A stretch of 64,000 nt of DNA from Parabacteroides merdae ATCC 43184. Lineage in GTDB: Bacteria; Bacteroidota; Bacteroidia; Bacteroidales; Tannerellaceae. Where the stretch lies: the NCBI RefSeq assembly GCF_025151215.1, contig NZ_CP102286.1, positions 3,472,001 through 3,536,000 on the forward strand. The letters run 5' to 3'. The translations under genes were made by a program, and so were the position numbers. Below the pieces are notes generated by a model, which was not told the DNA's origin, searched no databases, and saw only the letters and a list, made by a program, of their open reading frames with translations. Below are positions 26,714 through 35,570 of this stretch, one piece after another; position 1 is the first letter of the stretch, and each line of letters starts with the position of its first letter.

Positions 26714-29044
26714 TTATTTTATAACTGCGATTTTAGTAACTACACTTTCTTTAGAATCTTCGGTGGCAGAGAGCACCAGATATACGCCTGAAGCAACACG
26801 GACACCTTTTGTATTCCGGCAGTTCCAGATAGCTTGACCACCTAAAGATTTAGTCTGATAGACCAGATTTCCATTCAGATCGGTGATTTTGACGATCGAG
26901 TTATCCATCAATCCCGTGATGGTTACTTTGTCCCTGTATTCAGGTCGTACGGGGTTCGGATATGCATACACGTCTGAATAGTCATCTTTACCTTTTGTCG
27001 CTTCTCCTTTGTAAGAAACCAAACCTTTGTCGGAACCGATGAACACTTCGCCAGTATTTTCATTAATTTCTATGGAATATATTTTATCTGATAGTAGCGG
27101 ACTGTTGGATGTATTGAACTGATGGACGATTTCCTGATTGTCTTCGCTCAATACATAAACACCGCTACCGTCCGTTCCAATCCATTTCCGGTTTCCGTTA
27201 TCTACCTTGATGGTCGTTATTATCGTATTGTCGAGAAAATAATAAGGGATTCCTTCTTCATTGATTAGTTTTACACGTGTGCAACGCATAGATTGATTGT
27301 TTTCTGTTGTTGCCAACTTTGGATTTGTTAAGTATATAGCTCCTTTATTGGTTCCTATCCATATATATCCGTTTTTATCCTCTGCCATACAAGTATAATT
27401 GTTAGGGGAAAAGTCGTTATTATCTGTGTCAATGAAGTTTTTAAATTCATATGATGTCGCTTCATCTAAAGAGTTGCTGTTGGTTACGACTGTTAGGCAG
27501 GCTTGACTGGTAGGGCGAGATATATTGATCCATTTGTCATTGTTTGAGGTGACGAGTATGTCGTTTATCGTGTATTTTCCATTTAACGACTCGACAGACA
27601 GGCTATGCCATTTTCCTTCTTTATCCAATATCTTGATAGCTTTGCTCACTTCAGAGTTAGTCATCCATAGGTTTCCTTCCTTATCGAAAGCAAGTCCGTC
27701 TACACGACAATAAAAGCCCTCATTGCCATGTGCGTTTTCAAGCGGACTGTTTGTTTTGTTATAAACGGCGGAAGGTTCTCTGTCTATGAATTGAAAAAGG
27801 CCATAACCGAAGGAAGATACGTAAATAATCTCTTTTTCAGTATCATTTTTTGTGACGACAATGCTGGTATAGTCTTTAGGCCATGTATTTAGTTTATTCT
27901 GAACGACGGAAGGTTCTAGTACACTCCATTTTTCATAGTCATATATCATGACCGATCCGGCTTTATTAAAAGAATTATCCCCTGTCAGGCTTTTTCCACC
28001 AGGTATAATATATATTTTATCGTTTTTTGATACGATATCATAAGAACTGTTGGAGTAGGGGCCATCCAAAATTATGGCTTCGTTTATGGCTTCGAACTGG
28101 TTGGCTCCTTTTCTTTGGATAGAACGTAGACCTTTGCTTCCTTCGGCTATCCAATATTTGTCAGTCTGATAAGTGCTGATATCTTTGATGGATAGATTGT
28201 TGATTTGGTCAAAAGTTTTCGTATCTGTGAAAATATAAACTTGGGATGTGGCCATGCAAGCCAGTTTTTCTCCCACAATTTTCATATTGTTCATTTGTGT
28301 GTTGCTGACCAAAGGGACTGTAGTTTCATTCGATTCATAGTAGATACCTTTATTTTGAGACAAATAGAATAGCTTATTTTTAAATGAGGATATTTTGTCT
28401 ATGGAATTTTCAGATGGGAATCCCGGAATCGAATAAGTTTTCCAGTTTGATCCGTCTAACAGATTATCATTCAAAGAAGCGTATATGATCGTAGACTTTT
28501 GACCTTCCTTTGTGGAAGCATATATATTATTGTTGAAAATAGCACAGGATGTTATATTCTTAGATAAGTTATAGGTATCGGTTATTTCTTTTTTGTCCAT
28601 GTTAACAACTACTATGCCCGACTGTATGGATAAATAGGCATATTCGTTATAAATCATAACGGAATTAAGTGATTTATCTCTTAAAGATGTAGTCGTGTAC
28701 AGATAAGGTATGTTTTTTACTGAACCTTCTTCTAAAATGTCTATATTGCAGTTTTTGTAAACAATCAATAGTGATTTTGTTTGTTTGTTGTAGGAAATAG
28801 ATTGGATATCCGTGTCACTCAATCCATTTCCTTTGTAATATTGTTTGATGCTGTTATCTTCTTTCCCATATGTGTATAAAGCACCTTCTGCTACGACAAA
28901 TACTTGGTCTGCGGATTCTTCCACACAATCAGTATTATTGTAGGAGAGATATGTTTTCCATCCAAGCGTGTTGCCATTGTCATTAACTGATAAAGCAGGA
29001 AATGATAATAAGAAAAGCAAGATGACAGTTAATATATTTCTCAT
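26714..29044 (-). CDS. porZ: PorZ-like two-component-propeller protein with T9SS C-terminal domain
   Basis: 776 residues with a signal peptide (MRNILTVILLFLLSFPALS). Two groups of propeller repeats follow, for example GLSDTDIQSISYNKQTKSLL early and DKNGYIWIGTNKGAIYL, GNRKWIGTDGSGVYVL and TGEVFIGSDKGLVSY late. The final module begins YAYPNPVRPEYRDKVTITGL and runs through SGVYLVLSA to the end, a type IX secretion C-terminal domain. This domain order and size match PorZ of Porphyromonas gingivalis, a cell-surface part of the T9SS attachment complex that handles anionic LPS. Assignment rests on architecture; a generic propeller sensor-like surface protein is the alternative. It follows rdgB by 13 bp. 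Confidence 0.75.
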   Translation of the reverse strand: MRNILTVILLFLLSFPALSVNDNGNTLGWKTYLSYNNTDCVEESADQVFVVAEGALYTYGKEDNSIKQYYKGNGLSDTDIQSISYNKQTKSLLIVYKNCNIDILEEGSVKNIPYLYTTTSLRDKSLNSVMIYNEYAYLSIQSGIVVVNMDKKEITDTYNLSKNITSCAIFNNNIYASTKEGQKSTIIYASLNDNLLDGSNWKTYSIPGFPSENSIDKISSFKNKLFYLSQNKGIYYESNETTVPLVSNTQMNNMKIVGEKLACMATSQVYIFTDTKTFDQINNLSIKDISTYQTDKYWIAEGSKGLRSIQRKGANQFEAINEAIILDGPYSNSSYDIVSKNDKIYIIPGGKSLTGDNSFNKAGSVMIYDYEKWSVLEPSVVQNKLNTWPKDYTSIVVTKNDTEKEIIYVSSFGYGLFQFIDREPSAVYNKTNSPLENAHGNEGFYCRVDGLAFDKEGNLWMTNSEVSKAIKILDKEGKWHSLSVESLNGKYTINDILVTSNNDKWINISRPTSQACLTVVTNSNSLDEATSYEFKNFIDTDNNDFSPNNYTCMAEDKNGYIWIGTNKGAIYLTNPKLATTENNQSMRCTRVKLINEEGIPYYFLDNTIITTIKVDNGNRKWIGTDGSGVYVLSEDNQEIVHQFNTSNSPLLSDKIYSIEINENTGEVFIGSDKGLVSYKGEATKGKDDYSDVYAYPNPVRPEYRDKVTITGLMDNSIVKITDLNGNLVYQTKSLGGQAIWNCRNTKGVRVASGVYLVLSATEDSKESVVTKIAVIK

Positions 29045-29057
29045 ATTAATTACAATA

Positions 29058-29639
29058 TTAAAATGTGTAATTCGATAAAAAAGCAGTCAATTTTTTGACA
29101 GCTTCGGCACGGTGGCTGATCTGGTTTTTTATATCATTGCCCATTTCGGCAAATGTTTGTGAGTAAGTGTCGGGGACAAATATGGGATCGTACCCGAAAC
29201 CGCTTTCGCCTCTTTTTTCGTTTATGATCGTACCGTTGACAATACCTTCAAACAAATATTCTTTTCCATTCAAGATAAGAGCAATTACCGTACGGAAACG
29301 AGCTTTCCGGTTTTTCTTGTTTTCCATTTCATGGAGAAGTTTGTCCATATTGGCTTCCGAATCATGTCCGGGACCGGCATAACGTGCCGAATATACTCCG
29401 GGAGCGTTGTGTAGGGCTTCTACTTCAAGGCCAGTGTCGTCTGCAAAACAGTCATATCCGAAATGTTCTTTTATGTAACGGGCTTTTTGCAAGGCGTTGC
29501 CTTCTAATGTTTCTGCTGTTTCGGGTATATCCTCATGGCAGTTGATCTCTGAGAGGCTGACTATTTCGGTATATCCGGATGTGATTTTCCGGACTTCATC
29601 TAGCTTATGTCGGTTGTTTGTTGCGAATACAAGTTTCAT
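29058..29639 (-). CDS. rdgB: Non-canonical purine NTP pyrophosphatase (RdgB/HAM1)
   Basis: House-cleaning enzyme that hydrolyses ITP, dITP and XTP to monophosphates. From ATG 29639 it is 193 residues and starts [19 protein letters not shown], the conserved family opening; the in-frame ATG at 29666 would add nine unmatched residues. Other motifs are [25 protein letters not shown] and [11 protein letters not shown]. It is followed closely by the porZ-like gene and preceded by a hairpin that separates it from yitT. Confidence 0.95.
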   Translation of the reverse strand: MKLVFATNNRHKLDEVRKITSGYTEIVSLSEINCHEDIPETAETLEGNALQKARYIKEHFGYDCFADDTGLEVEALHNAPGVYSARYAGPGHDSEANMDKLLHEMENKKNRKARFRTVIALILNGKEYLFEGIVNGTIINEKRGESGFGYDPIFVPDTYSQTFAEMGNDIKNQISHRAEAVKKLTAFLSNYTF

Positions 29640-29658
29640 GTTTGTTGAGTATGAATAA

Positions 29659-29704
29659 AAAAGCACTTCTATACGATGTGTATATAACGTATGGAAGTGC
29701 TTTA
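29659..29704 (-). terminator. Hairpin between yitT-like gene and rdgB
   Basis: AAAGCACTTC (29659-29668) and ATACG pair with CGTAT and GAAGTGCTTT (ending near 29703), giving a long stem with A/T-rich flanks. It lies between two co-directional genes, only 20 bp before the rdgB ATG, so it may be a terminator, attenuator or processing site. Confidence 0.65.
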
Positions 29705-29723
29705 AATTGTTTGGATGATTGTT

Positions 29724-30602
29724 TTATGTTTTTATCTGGTCAAACCCTTCCCCGTATACCCCTCTGACGATACTTTGAGAGATGAAGGCCTGATGGTCGA
29801 TTTGTTTTACCAGACGGAAAATGGAAACGGATTCTGATTTTTTTGCCAGCAATACAACGACCTTGACCGGTTTGCGGGAATATCCGCCTACACCGTCGAG
29901 AATGGTACAACCGCGATCCAGGTCATGGATGATCCGCTCAGCTATTTCATCGTATTTCTGAGAAAAGATCAGGAATTGGACGGATTGACGGTTCCCATTC
30001 AGTACGGCATCTATGATATAGTTGCTTACGAACATTTCGACAAAACCGAACACGATCTTTTCAACATCATGGAAAAGAAAAAATGAGGAACCGATGATAA
30101 TGAAGTCACAAAACAACAATGCACGCCCGATGGAGATATTTTTGTATTTGTTTACAATAGCTCCCACGATATCCGTTCCTCCGGTACTACCGTTTGCCGA
30201 AAAGACAAGTCCGAGACCTGCCCCGCAAAGGAATGCACCAATAATAATGGACATGAACGGTTGGTCATGTAGAAGTGGCTGTCCTTTCAGAAGCCATTCA
30301 AAGAATGACAAGGAGGCTGACAGGGAAAAAACTCCGAAAATTGTTTTTATCAGAAATTTAAGTCCTAGAATTTTTAAAGCAGCCAATAATAGAACAACGT
30401 TGATAACGAAGTAAGACACAGAAACGGGAATAATCTCGTTACTGGCAAAAAAGATTAAGGCACAAATACCACTGACTCCACCGGTGATGATTTCATTCGA
30501 CAGAATGAAAGCGTTGAAGCCGAAGCCGTACAAGAGAGTACCCAACAGGATCATCAGGTAATCTTGTACAGCAAAATAGACTTTGTTGTTTATAAGCTTC
30601 AT
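29724..30602 (-). CDS. YitT family membrane protein (DUF161/DUF2179)
   Basis: 292 residues. The N-terminal two-thirds has about five or six helices (LMILLGTLLYGFGFNAFILS; SIIIGAFLCGAGLGLVFSANGSTGGTDIVG, the conserved YitT segment). The C-terminal cytoplasmic DUF2179 domain (about residues 205-285) includes DRGCTILDGVGGYSRKPVKV and ends VRGVYGEGFDQIK. It is a putative transporter-like family with no settled substrate. It starts 10 bp after leuS ends and is probably co-transcribed. Confidence 0.92.
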   Translation of the reverse strand: MKLINNKVYFAVQDYLMILLGTLLYGFGFNAFILSNEIITGGVSGICALIFFASNEIIPVSVSYFVINVVLLLAALKILGLKFLIKTIFGVFSLSASLSFFEWLLKGQPLLHDQPFMSIIIGAFLCGAGLGLVFSANGSTGGTDIVGAIVNKYKNISIGRALLFCDFIIIGSSFFLFHDVEKIVFGFVEMFVSNYIIDAVLNGNRQSVQFLIFSQKYDEIAERIIHDLDRGCTILDGVGGYSRKPVKVVVLLAKKSESVSIFRLVKQIDHQAFISQSIVRGVYGEGFDQIKT

Positions 30603-30612
30603 ATAAATAAAT

Positions 30613-33450
30613 TTAGATTACGATGTTTACAATCTTTCCTGGAACAACGATAATCTTTTTCGGAGTCTTGCCTTCCATCCACTTAGCCGAATTTTCATGG
30701 GCAAGAGCGGCTTTCTCAATCTCTTCGCGAGGCATATCAGCTGGAAGTTCCATGCTGAAACGAGCTTTGCCGTTGAAGGAGATAGCGTAAGTAAGCGAGT
30801 TTTCTTTCAAGTATTCTTCGTTGTAGACAGGCCATTCGGCATCGCATACGGTAGTATTGTGACCGCAGGTATGCCATAATTCTTCAGCGGTATGAGGAGC
30901 GAACGGAGCAAGCAGAACGATTAACTGTTCCAGGATCGCCCGTTTGTTGCATTTCAGGCTGCTCAATTCGTTTACACAGATCATAAAGGCACTGATGGAA
31001 GTGTTGTACGAGAAATGTTCGATGTCGTATGTCACTTTCTTGATCAGTTTATGCAGTGATTTCAGTTCGTCGGCTGTCGGTTCCGCATCCGTAATCTGCA
31101 AGGTGTCCGTATTGCCGAAGAACAATCCCCAGAGCTTTTTCAGAAAGCGGTGTACACCGTCGATACCGTTCGTATCCCATGGTTTGGATTGTTCCAACGG
31201 GCCTAAGAACATTTCATACAGACGAAGTGTGTCAGCACCATATTTCTCGACAATCATATCCGGATTGACCACGTTGAACATGGATTTCGACATCTTTTCA
31301 ACAGCCCATCCGCAGATGTATTTTCCATCTTCCAATACGAATTCCGCGTCGTTATATTCCGGACGCCAGTTTTTGAAGGCTTCGATATCCAGTATATCGT
31401 TTGATACGATATTTACGTCTACATGGATAGGAGTGACTTCGTACTGGTCTTTCAGGTTCAGGGATACGAATTTGTTCGTGCCGTTGATACGGTATACGAA
31501 GTTGGAACGTCCTTGGATCATACCTTGGTTGATCAGTTTCTTGAACGGTTCCTCTTCACAAACGATACCTAAGTCAAACAGGAATTTATTCCAAAAACGG
31601 CTGTAGATCAGGTGTCCGGTAGCATGTTCGGTACCACCGATATACAGGTCTACGTTGCGCCAGTATTCATCTACGTCTTTAGCTACTAAAGCTTGGTCGT
31701 TGCGCGGGTCCATGTAACGCAGGTAATAGGCGGATGAACCGGCGAATCCCGGCATCGTGCAAAGTTCCAGCGGGAAGATAGTCTTGTTGTCTATTTTGGA
31801 AACTTCCGTGACTTCCTGTTTTACGGTGTCCCATGCCCATTTTACGGCGTGTCCCAGAGGCGGTTCACCTGTTTCGGTCGGCAGGAATTTATCTACTTCC
31901 GGCAATTCTAACGGTAATTTGTCTACCGGCAACATCTGAGGCATACCGTCTGCATCGTAATAGACAGGGAACGGTTCGCCCCAGTAACGCTGGCGGCTGA
32001 AGATAGCGTCGCGCAGACGGTAGTTCACCTTTACACGTCCTAACTTATGTTCTGCCACGTATTTTTTGGTGGCGGCGATTGCTTCTTTTACGGTCAGGCC
32101 GTTCAACGACAGGTCGCAATGAGGCGTTACGTCCGGTCTCGGTGAGTTGCAGACGATTCCTTCTTTCGCATCGAAACTTTCTTTGCTTACGTCGCAACCT
32201 TCGATCAGCGGGACAATCGGCAAGTTGAAATGTTTGGCAAATGCATAGTCGCGACTGTCGTGTGCCGGAACAGCCATGATGGCACCGGTTCCGTAACCGG
32301 CCAGTACATAGTCGCTGATCCAGACAGGCACGGCGTCGCCCGTGAACGGATTGATTGCGTATGAACCGCTGAATACACCGGTAACGGAACGATCAGCGAT
32401 ACGTTCGCGTTCTGTACGTTTTTTAGTACGGTCCAGATAAGCGTCGACTTCTTGTTTCTGCTCCGGAGTCGTCAATTGTGCGACCAGTTCGCTTTCGGGA
32501 GCCAAGACCATGAAAGTGACACCGAACATAGTGTCGGCACGGGTTGTAAAGATGGTAAATTCGAGGTCGCTGTCTTTTACTTTGAATTGGATTTCGGCAC
32601 CTTCGCTGCGGCCGATCCAGTTACGCTGTGTTTCTTTCAGCGAGTCTGTCCAGTCGATCGTCTCCAGTCCATCCAGAAGCCGTTGTGCATAGGCGGATAC
32701 GCGCAGGCACCACTGACGCATGATCTTTTGTTCCACCGGATAGCCACCACGTTCGGAAACGCCGTTCACCACTTCGTCGTTGGCCAGTACCGTACCCAAT
32801 GCGGCACACCAGTTTACCATCGTTTCGCCTCGATAAGCGATCCGGTAGTTCAACAGGATTTCCTGTTTTTCTTTATCATTTTTGGCTTTCCATTCGCCGG
32901 CAGTGAAATGCAATTCTTCGCTGCAAGCTACATTCAAACCTTCCGTTCCGGACTGTTCGAAAGCGGCAACCAGTTCGCTGATGGGACGTGCCTGCTTTTT
33001 ATCGTTGCAGTAATAGCTGTTGAACATCTGGATGAATGCCCATTGCGTCCATTTATAATATTCGGGATCGCAAGTACGGATCTCGCGGTTCCAGTCGTAA
33101 CTGAAACCTATTTTGTCCATCTGTTCCCGATAACGGGCGATGTTTTTCTTTGTCGTTACTTCAGGATGCTGTCCGGTTTGGATAGCATATTGTTCTGCCG
33201 GCAGTCCGTAGGCATCGTAGCCCATCGGATGCAAAACGTTGAAGCCTTGCAGGCGTTTGTAACGGGAATAAATATCAGAAGCGATATAACCGAGTGGGTG
33301 GCCTACATGTAGTCCTGCTCCTGATGGATAAGGGAACATGTCCAAAACGTAATACTTTGGTTTGTCGGCATTTTTTTCGACTTTATAAACCTTATTGGCA
33401 ATCCAGTATTCGTGCCACTTTTTCTCAATTTCTCTGAAATTGTACTCCAT
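30613..33450 (-). CDS. leuS: Leucyl-tRNA synthetase
   Basis: Class I synthetase of 945 residues that charges tRNA-Leu. The HIGH-type site is [17 protein letters not shown] near residue 40 and the KMSKS loop is [15 protein letters not shown] near residue 690. Between them lies the CP1 editing domain ([40 protein letters not shown] sequence), which clears mischarged amino acids. The C-terminal anticodon-binding region ends [14 protein letters not shown]. Full length and typical of bacteria. It heads the leuS-yitT-rdgB-porZ run. Confidence 0.98.
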   Translation of the reverse strand: MEYNFREIEKKWHEYWIANKVYKVEKNADKPKYYVLDMFPYPSGAGLHVGHPLGYIASDIYSRYKRLQGFNVLHPMGYDAYGLPAEQYAIQTGQHPEVTTKKNIARYREQMDKIGFSYDWNREIRTCDPEYYKWTQWAFIQMFNSYYCNDKKQARPISELVAAFEQSGTEGLNVACSEELHFTAGEWKAKNDKEKQEILLNYRIAYRGETMVNWCAALGTVLANDEVVNGVSERGGYPVEQKIMRQWCLRVSAYAQRLLDGLETIDWTDSLKETQRNWIGRSEGAEIQFKVKDSDLEFTIFTTRADTMFGVTFMVLAPESELVAQLTTPEQKQEVDAYLDRTKKRTERERIADRSVTGVFSGSYAINPFTGDAVPVWISDYVLAGYGTGAIMAVPAHDSRDYAFAKHFNLPIVPLIEGCDVSKESFDAKEGIVCNSPRPDVTPHCDLSLNGLTVKEAIAATKKYVAEHKLGRVKVNYRLRDAIFSRQRYWGEPFPVYYDADGMPQMLPVDKLPLELPEVDKFLPTETGEPPLGHAVKWAWDTVKQEVTEVSKIDNKTIFPLELCTMPGFAGSSAYYLRYMDPRNDQALVAKDVDEYWRNVDLYIGGTEHATGHLIYSRFWNKFLFDLGIVCEEEPFKKLINQGMIQGRSNFVYRINGTNKFVSLNLKDQYEVTPIHVDVNIVSNDILDIEAFKNWRPEYNDAEFVLEDGKYICGWAVEKMSKSMFNVVNPDMIVEKYGADTLRLYEMFLGPLEQSKPWDTNGIDGVHRFLKKLWGLFFGNTDTLQITDAEPTADELKSLHKLIKKVTYDIEHFSYNTSISAFMICVNELSSLKCNKRAILEQLIVLLAPFAPHTAEELWHTCGHNTTVCDAEWPVYNEEYLKENSLTYAISFNGKARFSMELPADMPREEIEKAALAHENSAKWMEGKTPKKIIVVPGKIVNIVI

Positions 33451-33491
33451 GATCGTCTATCGTTTATTTTATCGTTTTCTATTTAAAGCCA

Positions 33492-33499
33492 CAAAGTTA
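33492..33499 (-). promoter_or_regulatory. -7 box of the leuS promoter
   Basis: TAACTTTG on the minus strand (33499-33492) matches the Bacteroidales consensus about 42 bp before the leuS ATG. The -33 element is not clear. Confidence 0.5.
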
Positions 33500-34049
33500 G
33501 TGAATTTTGTAATACATAAAGAGTTGAAGCGGCAAATTGCAAGGACGGGCAAAATAAAATTTCATTCTGGAGGTTGTGGATGTCAATCTGGAAATTACAA
33601 AATGCAAAATTTTGAAAAAGGGAAGAGTATTACAACCAATGCCGATAGAACCCTTAAAAGAAGTATGCGCCGTAATTTGTATCGTTGCAAATTACGGCGT
33701 GACGTGTTAATCGAGCTTTTGAAAAAAGTCGGGTTTATTCCTGAAAAACAATGGAAGTAAATACTCCGGGGCAGCAGTTGGAACTGTTTTAAAAAGCAAG
33801 AATCCTACTCAATGCAGGATTCTTGCCTTGAAACAACGTCTGTTTTTTATTTTTAATTTGAATTATAAATCATTGATTATGAATTGATAATAGCAATTGT
33901 GTTGTTTCTAATGGTTCAAATATACTAAAATGAAAGTAAATCACAACGCATGGCTTATTGTAGCCAGGGCAACCACACAAAATTCGGAAATCGTATGAAC
34001 TATATCAAAGAAAAAACAGAACCTTATCATATAAGTATTTCCCATTTCC
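33500..34049. other. Intergenic stretch with two perfect hairpins, no convincing gene
   Basis: CGCCGTAATTTG (33668-33679) and CAAATTACGGCG (33688-33699) form a perfect 12-bp stem with an 8-nt loop. GCAAGAATCCT (33796-33806) pairs with AGGATTCTTGC (33816-33826), a terminator-like hairpin. A 52-codon plus-strand frame from ATG 33602 to 33760 runs through the first hairpin; its basic residues resemble no family I know. The rest shows nothing recognisable. Confidence 0.5.
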
Positions 34050-34712
34050 TCTGTCACTGTGTCACTGATTCCTTTTTACCAATTGATATTCAACTTGTTT
34101 GATTAGTGATATATGCCCGTTTTCTCTATCACTACGGTATCACAACCCTATCACTGGCAACTTGGATGGGAAACAGGTATTCCGCTTATATATATATGTA
34201 TATTAGTATATTACAAATAAAACAAACAATAAACACTTGATTCCCATCCCTGCAAACCACTCGATTATTTTATGTAAAAACGGCTATAAAATAGGTGAAA
34301 CCGGGTAGTTTTTATTGTCCGGCACGGTACTTTAGTTGCCGGACACCCCCATGTTACCCCCTTTTACACCCGGATGTACCGGCTCCCTACACCCGGATGT
34401 AAAGGATGGCAACATGGGGGTGTTTACGGAATTATCTGCTTGTTTCTGCTAAAAAAAGAGAAGGCTTTTGTGGAATGAAGAACCGTATTTTGTCAATTTA
34501 ATATCTATTATATTCGTTTTTACATTTATTTATTCGATTATTTTATATGCTTTTTCAAAAGTAACAGAAGGTAATATGTTGGTTTCCAATCATATGATAA
34601 AAATGTCCTGTTTCAGGAGTGATAGAGGCAGTGATACAGGAAAACATCCTGTATCACTGCTATAACGCTTGAATATCAATATCTGAAACTTTTGTAGTGA
34701 TAGAGTGATAGA
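34050..34712. repeat. Large imperfect palindrome with mirrored AGTGATA/TATCACT sites
   Basis: Two inverted half-sites of about 300 bp centred near 34382. Matching pairs at constant symmetry are: 34050-34066 with 34696-34712 (14 of 17); ATTGATATTCAA at 34082-34093 with its complement at 34669-34680 (12 of 12); AGTGATA 34105 with TATCACT 34652; TATCACT 34127 with AGTGATA 34630; ATGTAAAAACG 34272-34282 with its complement 34515-34525; and ACACCCCCATGTT 34343-34355 with AACATGGGGGTGT 34411-34423. The core holds two direct copies of TACACCCGGATGTA (34365 and 34388). It is non-coding. See findings. Confidence 0.8.
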
Positions 34713-34773
34713 AGATTTGCAGAAAAACTGATTCTTCGTCACTTTCAGGGTAGTTCAAGCACATGATTGCTAG

Positions 34774-35352
34774 ACTGACCGCAGACCGGACAGCGGACTC
34801 CGTGATGCGTATCGGACAATGTTACATAATGGAACCAAGTCTGACCCTGTTACTCCTCCTTCTGGTGGTGATGGAGACGAAAACGTTACGATCTCTTTGG
34901 ATGCAACGACAAAAGCTCTTCCACGTCTCGAAGAATTCGTTTTGGAAGCAACTGTTTCTCCTTCCGGTAAAACAGTGACATGGAGCAGTAGCGATCCGAC
35001 GATCGCCAGCGTGACAGCCGATGGCAACAAGGTAACCGTAAAGGGGCTTAAAGTCGGAACAGCTACGATCACAGCTAAGATCGGTGACGTGACCGCTACT
35101 TGTGAAGTGACGGTAGACTTTGCAACCGGCCTTGAAGAAGCCCTTGCCAATACGGAAGTGTTTGGAAGAAAGGGAAATATTTATGTGAATCCGATTCAGT
35201 CGCTACAAGTGACCGTTGTGAACATGATCGGTAAGATCGTCTACAATGCACGTATCAGTAGCTATGCGCGAATACCGGTAACAAAAGGCATTTACATTGT
35301 GAAATTAACCAATGTCGGAAATACGAAAGTTATTAAGGTAAATGTATACTAA
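34774..35352 (+). pseudogene. Truncated Ig-like (BIG2) protein with T9SS-type C-terminal domain
   Basis: The open frame begins directly after a TAG at 34771 and has its first ATG at 34819. There is no signal peptide or promoter. The translated part contains a bacterial Ig-like group 2 domain (VTWSSSDPTIASVTADGNKV, VKGLKVGTATITAKIGDV) and then a sorting-type C-terminal domain (GNIYVNPIQSLQVTVVNMIG, and GIYIVKLTNVGNTKVIKVNV). A protein of this kind should be exported and much longer, so this looks like the 3' remnant of a surface protein whose 5' part has been lost, with the break next to the large palindrome. The alternative is a short gene with an unseen start. Confidence 0.65.
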
Positions 35353-35374
35353 TCCATATTTAGTATTGAATGAG

Positions 35375-35404
35375 AAAGGGCGTCCACGAGGATGCCCTTT
35401 TTTG
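35375..35404 (+). terminator. Terminator after the Ig-like remnant
   Basis: AAAGGGCGTCC (35375-35385) pairs with GGATGCCCTTT (35390-35400) apart from one G-T wobble-type position, followed by a T-run. It is retained from the parent gene. Confidence 0.8.
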
Positions 35405-35570
35405 TTTCTTTTCGTTTCCTGACAGTCCGGTATCCCCTCCCTGCTTATGCCAAAAAAGAAACTCTCTTCTTTTCACTCTCTTTTTAATTTATATTTTGAT
35501 CAATATGAGGTTATGCCTCATTCTATTATTTTGAGAAAACAGCCTATATAGGACGCAGTCCCATGCTATG

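Noticed and set aside
33395..33760. 121-codon plus-strand ORF overlapping the leuS start
   Set aside because: Its first half is antisense to leuS and its promoter, and the sequence matches no family. Only the short downstream frame from 33602 is kept as a weak possibility.
33830..34050. Search for a tRNA or other known RNA gene in the leuS-sulfatase gap
   Set aside because: No TPsiC-like box, acceptor stem or CCA end was found; only unrelated hairpins.
34468..34665. 65-codon plus-strand ORF
   Set aside because: It runs through the right arm of the large palindrome; the translation is hydrophobic low-complexity and not protein-like.
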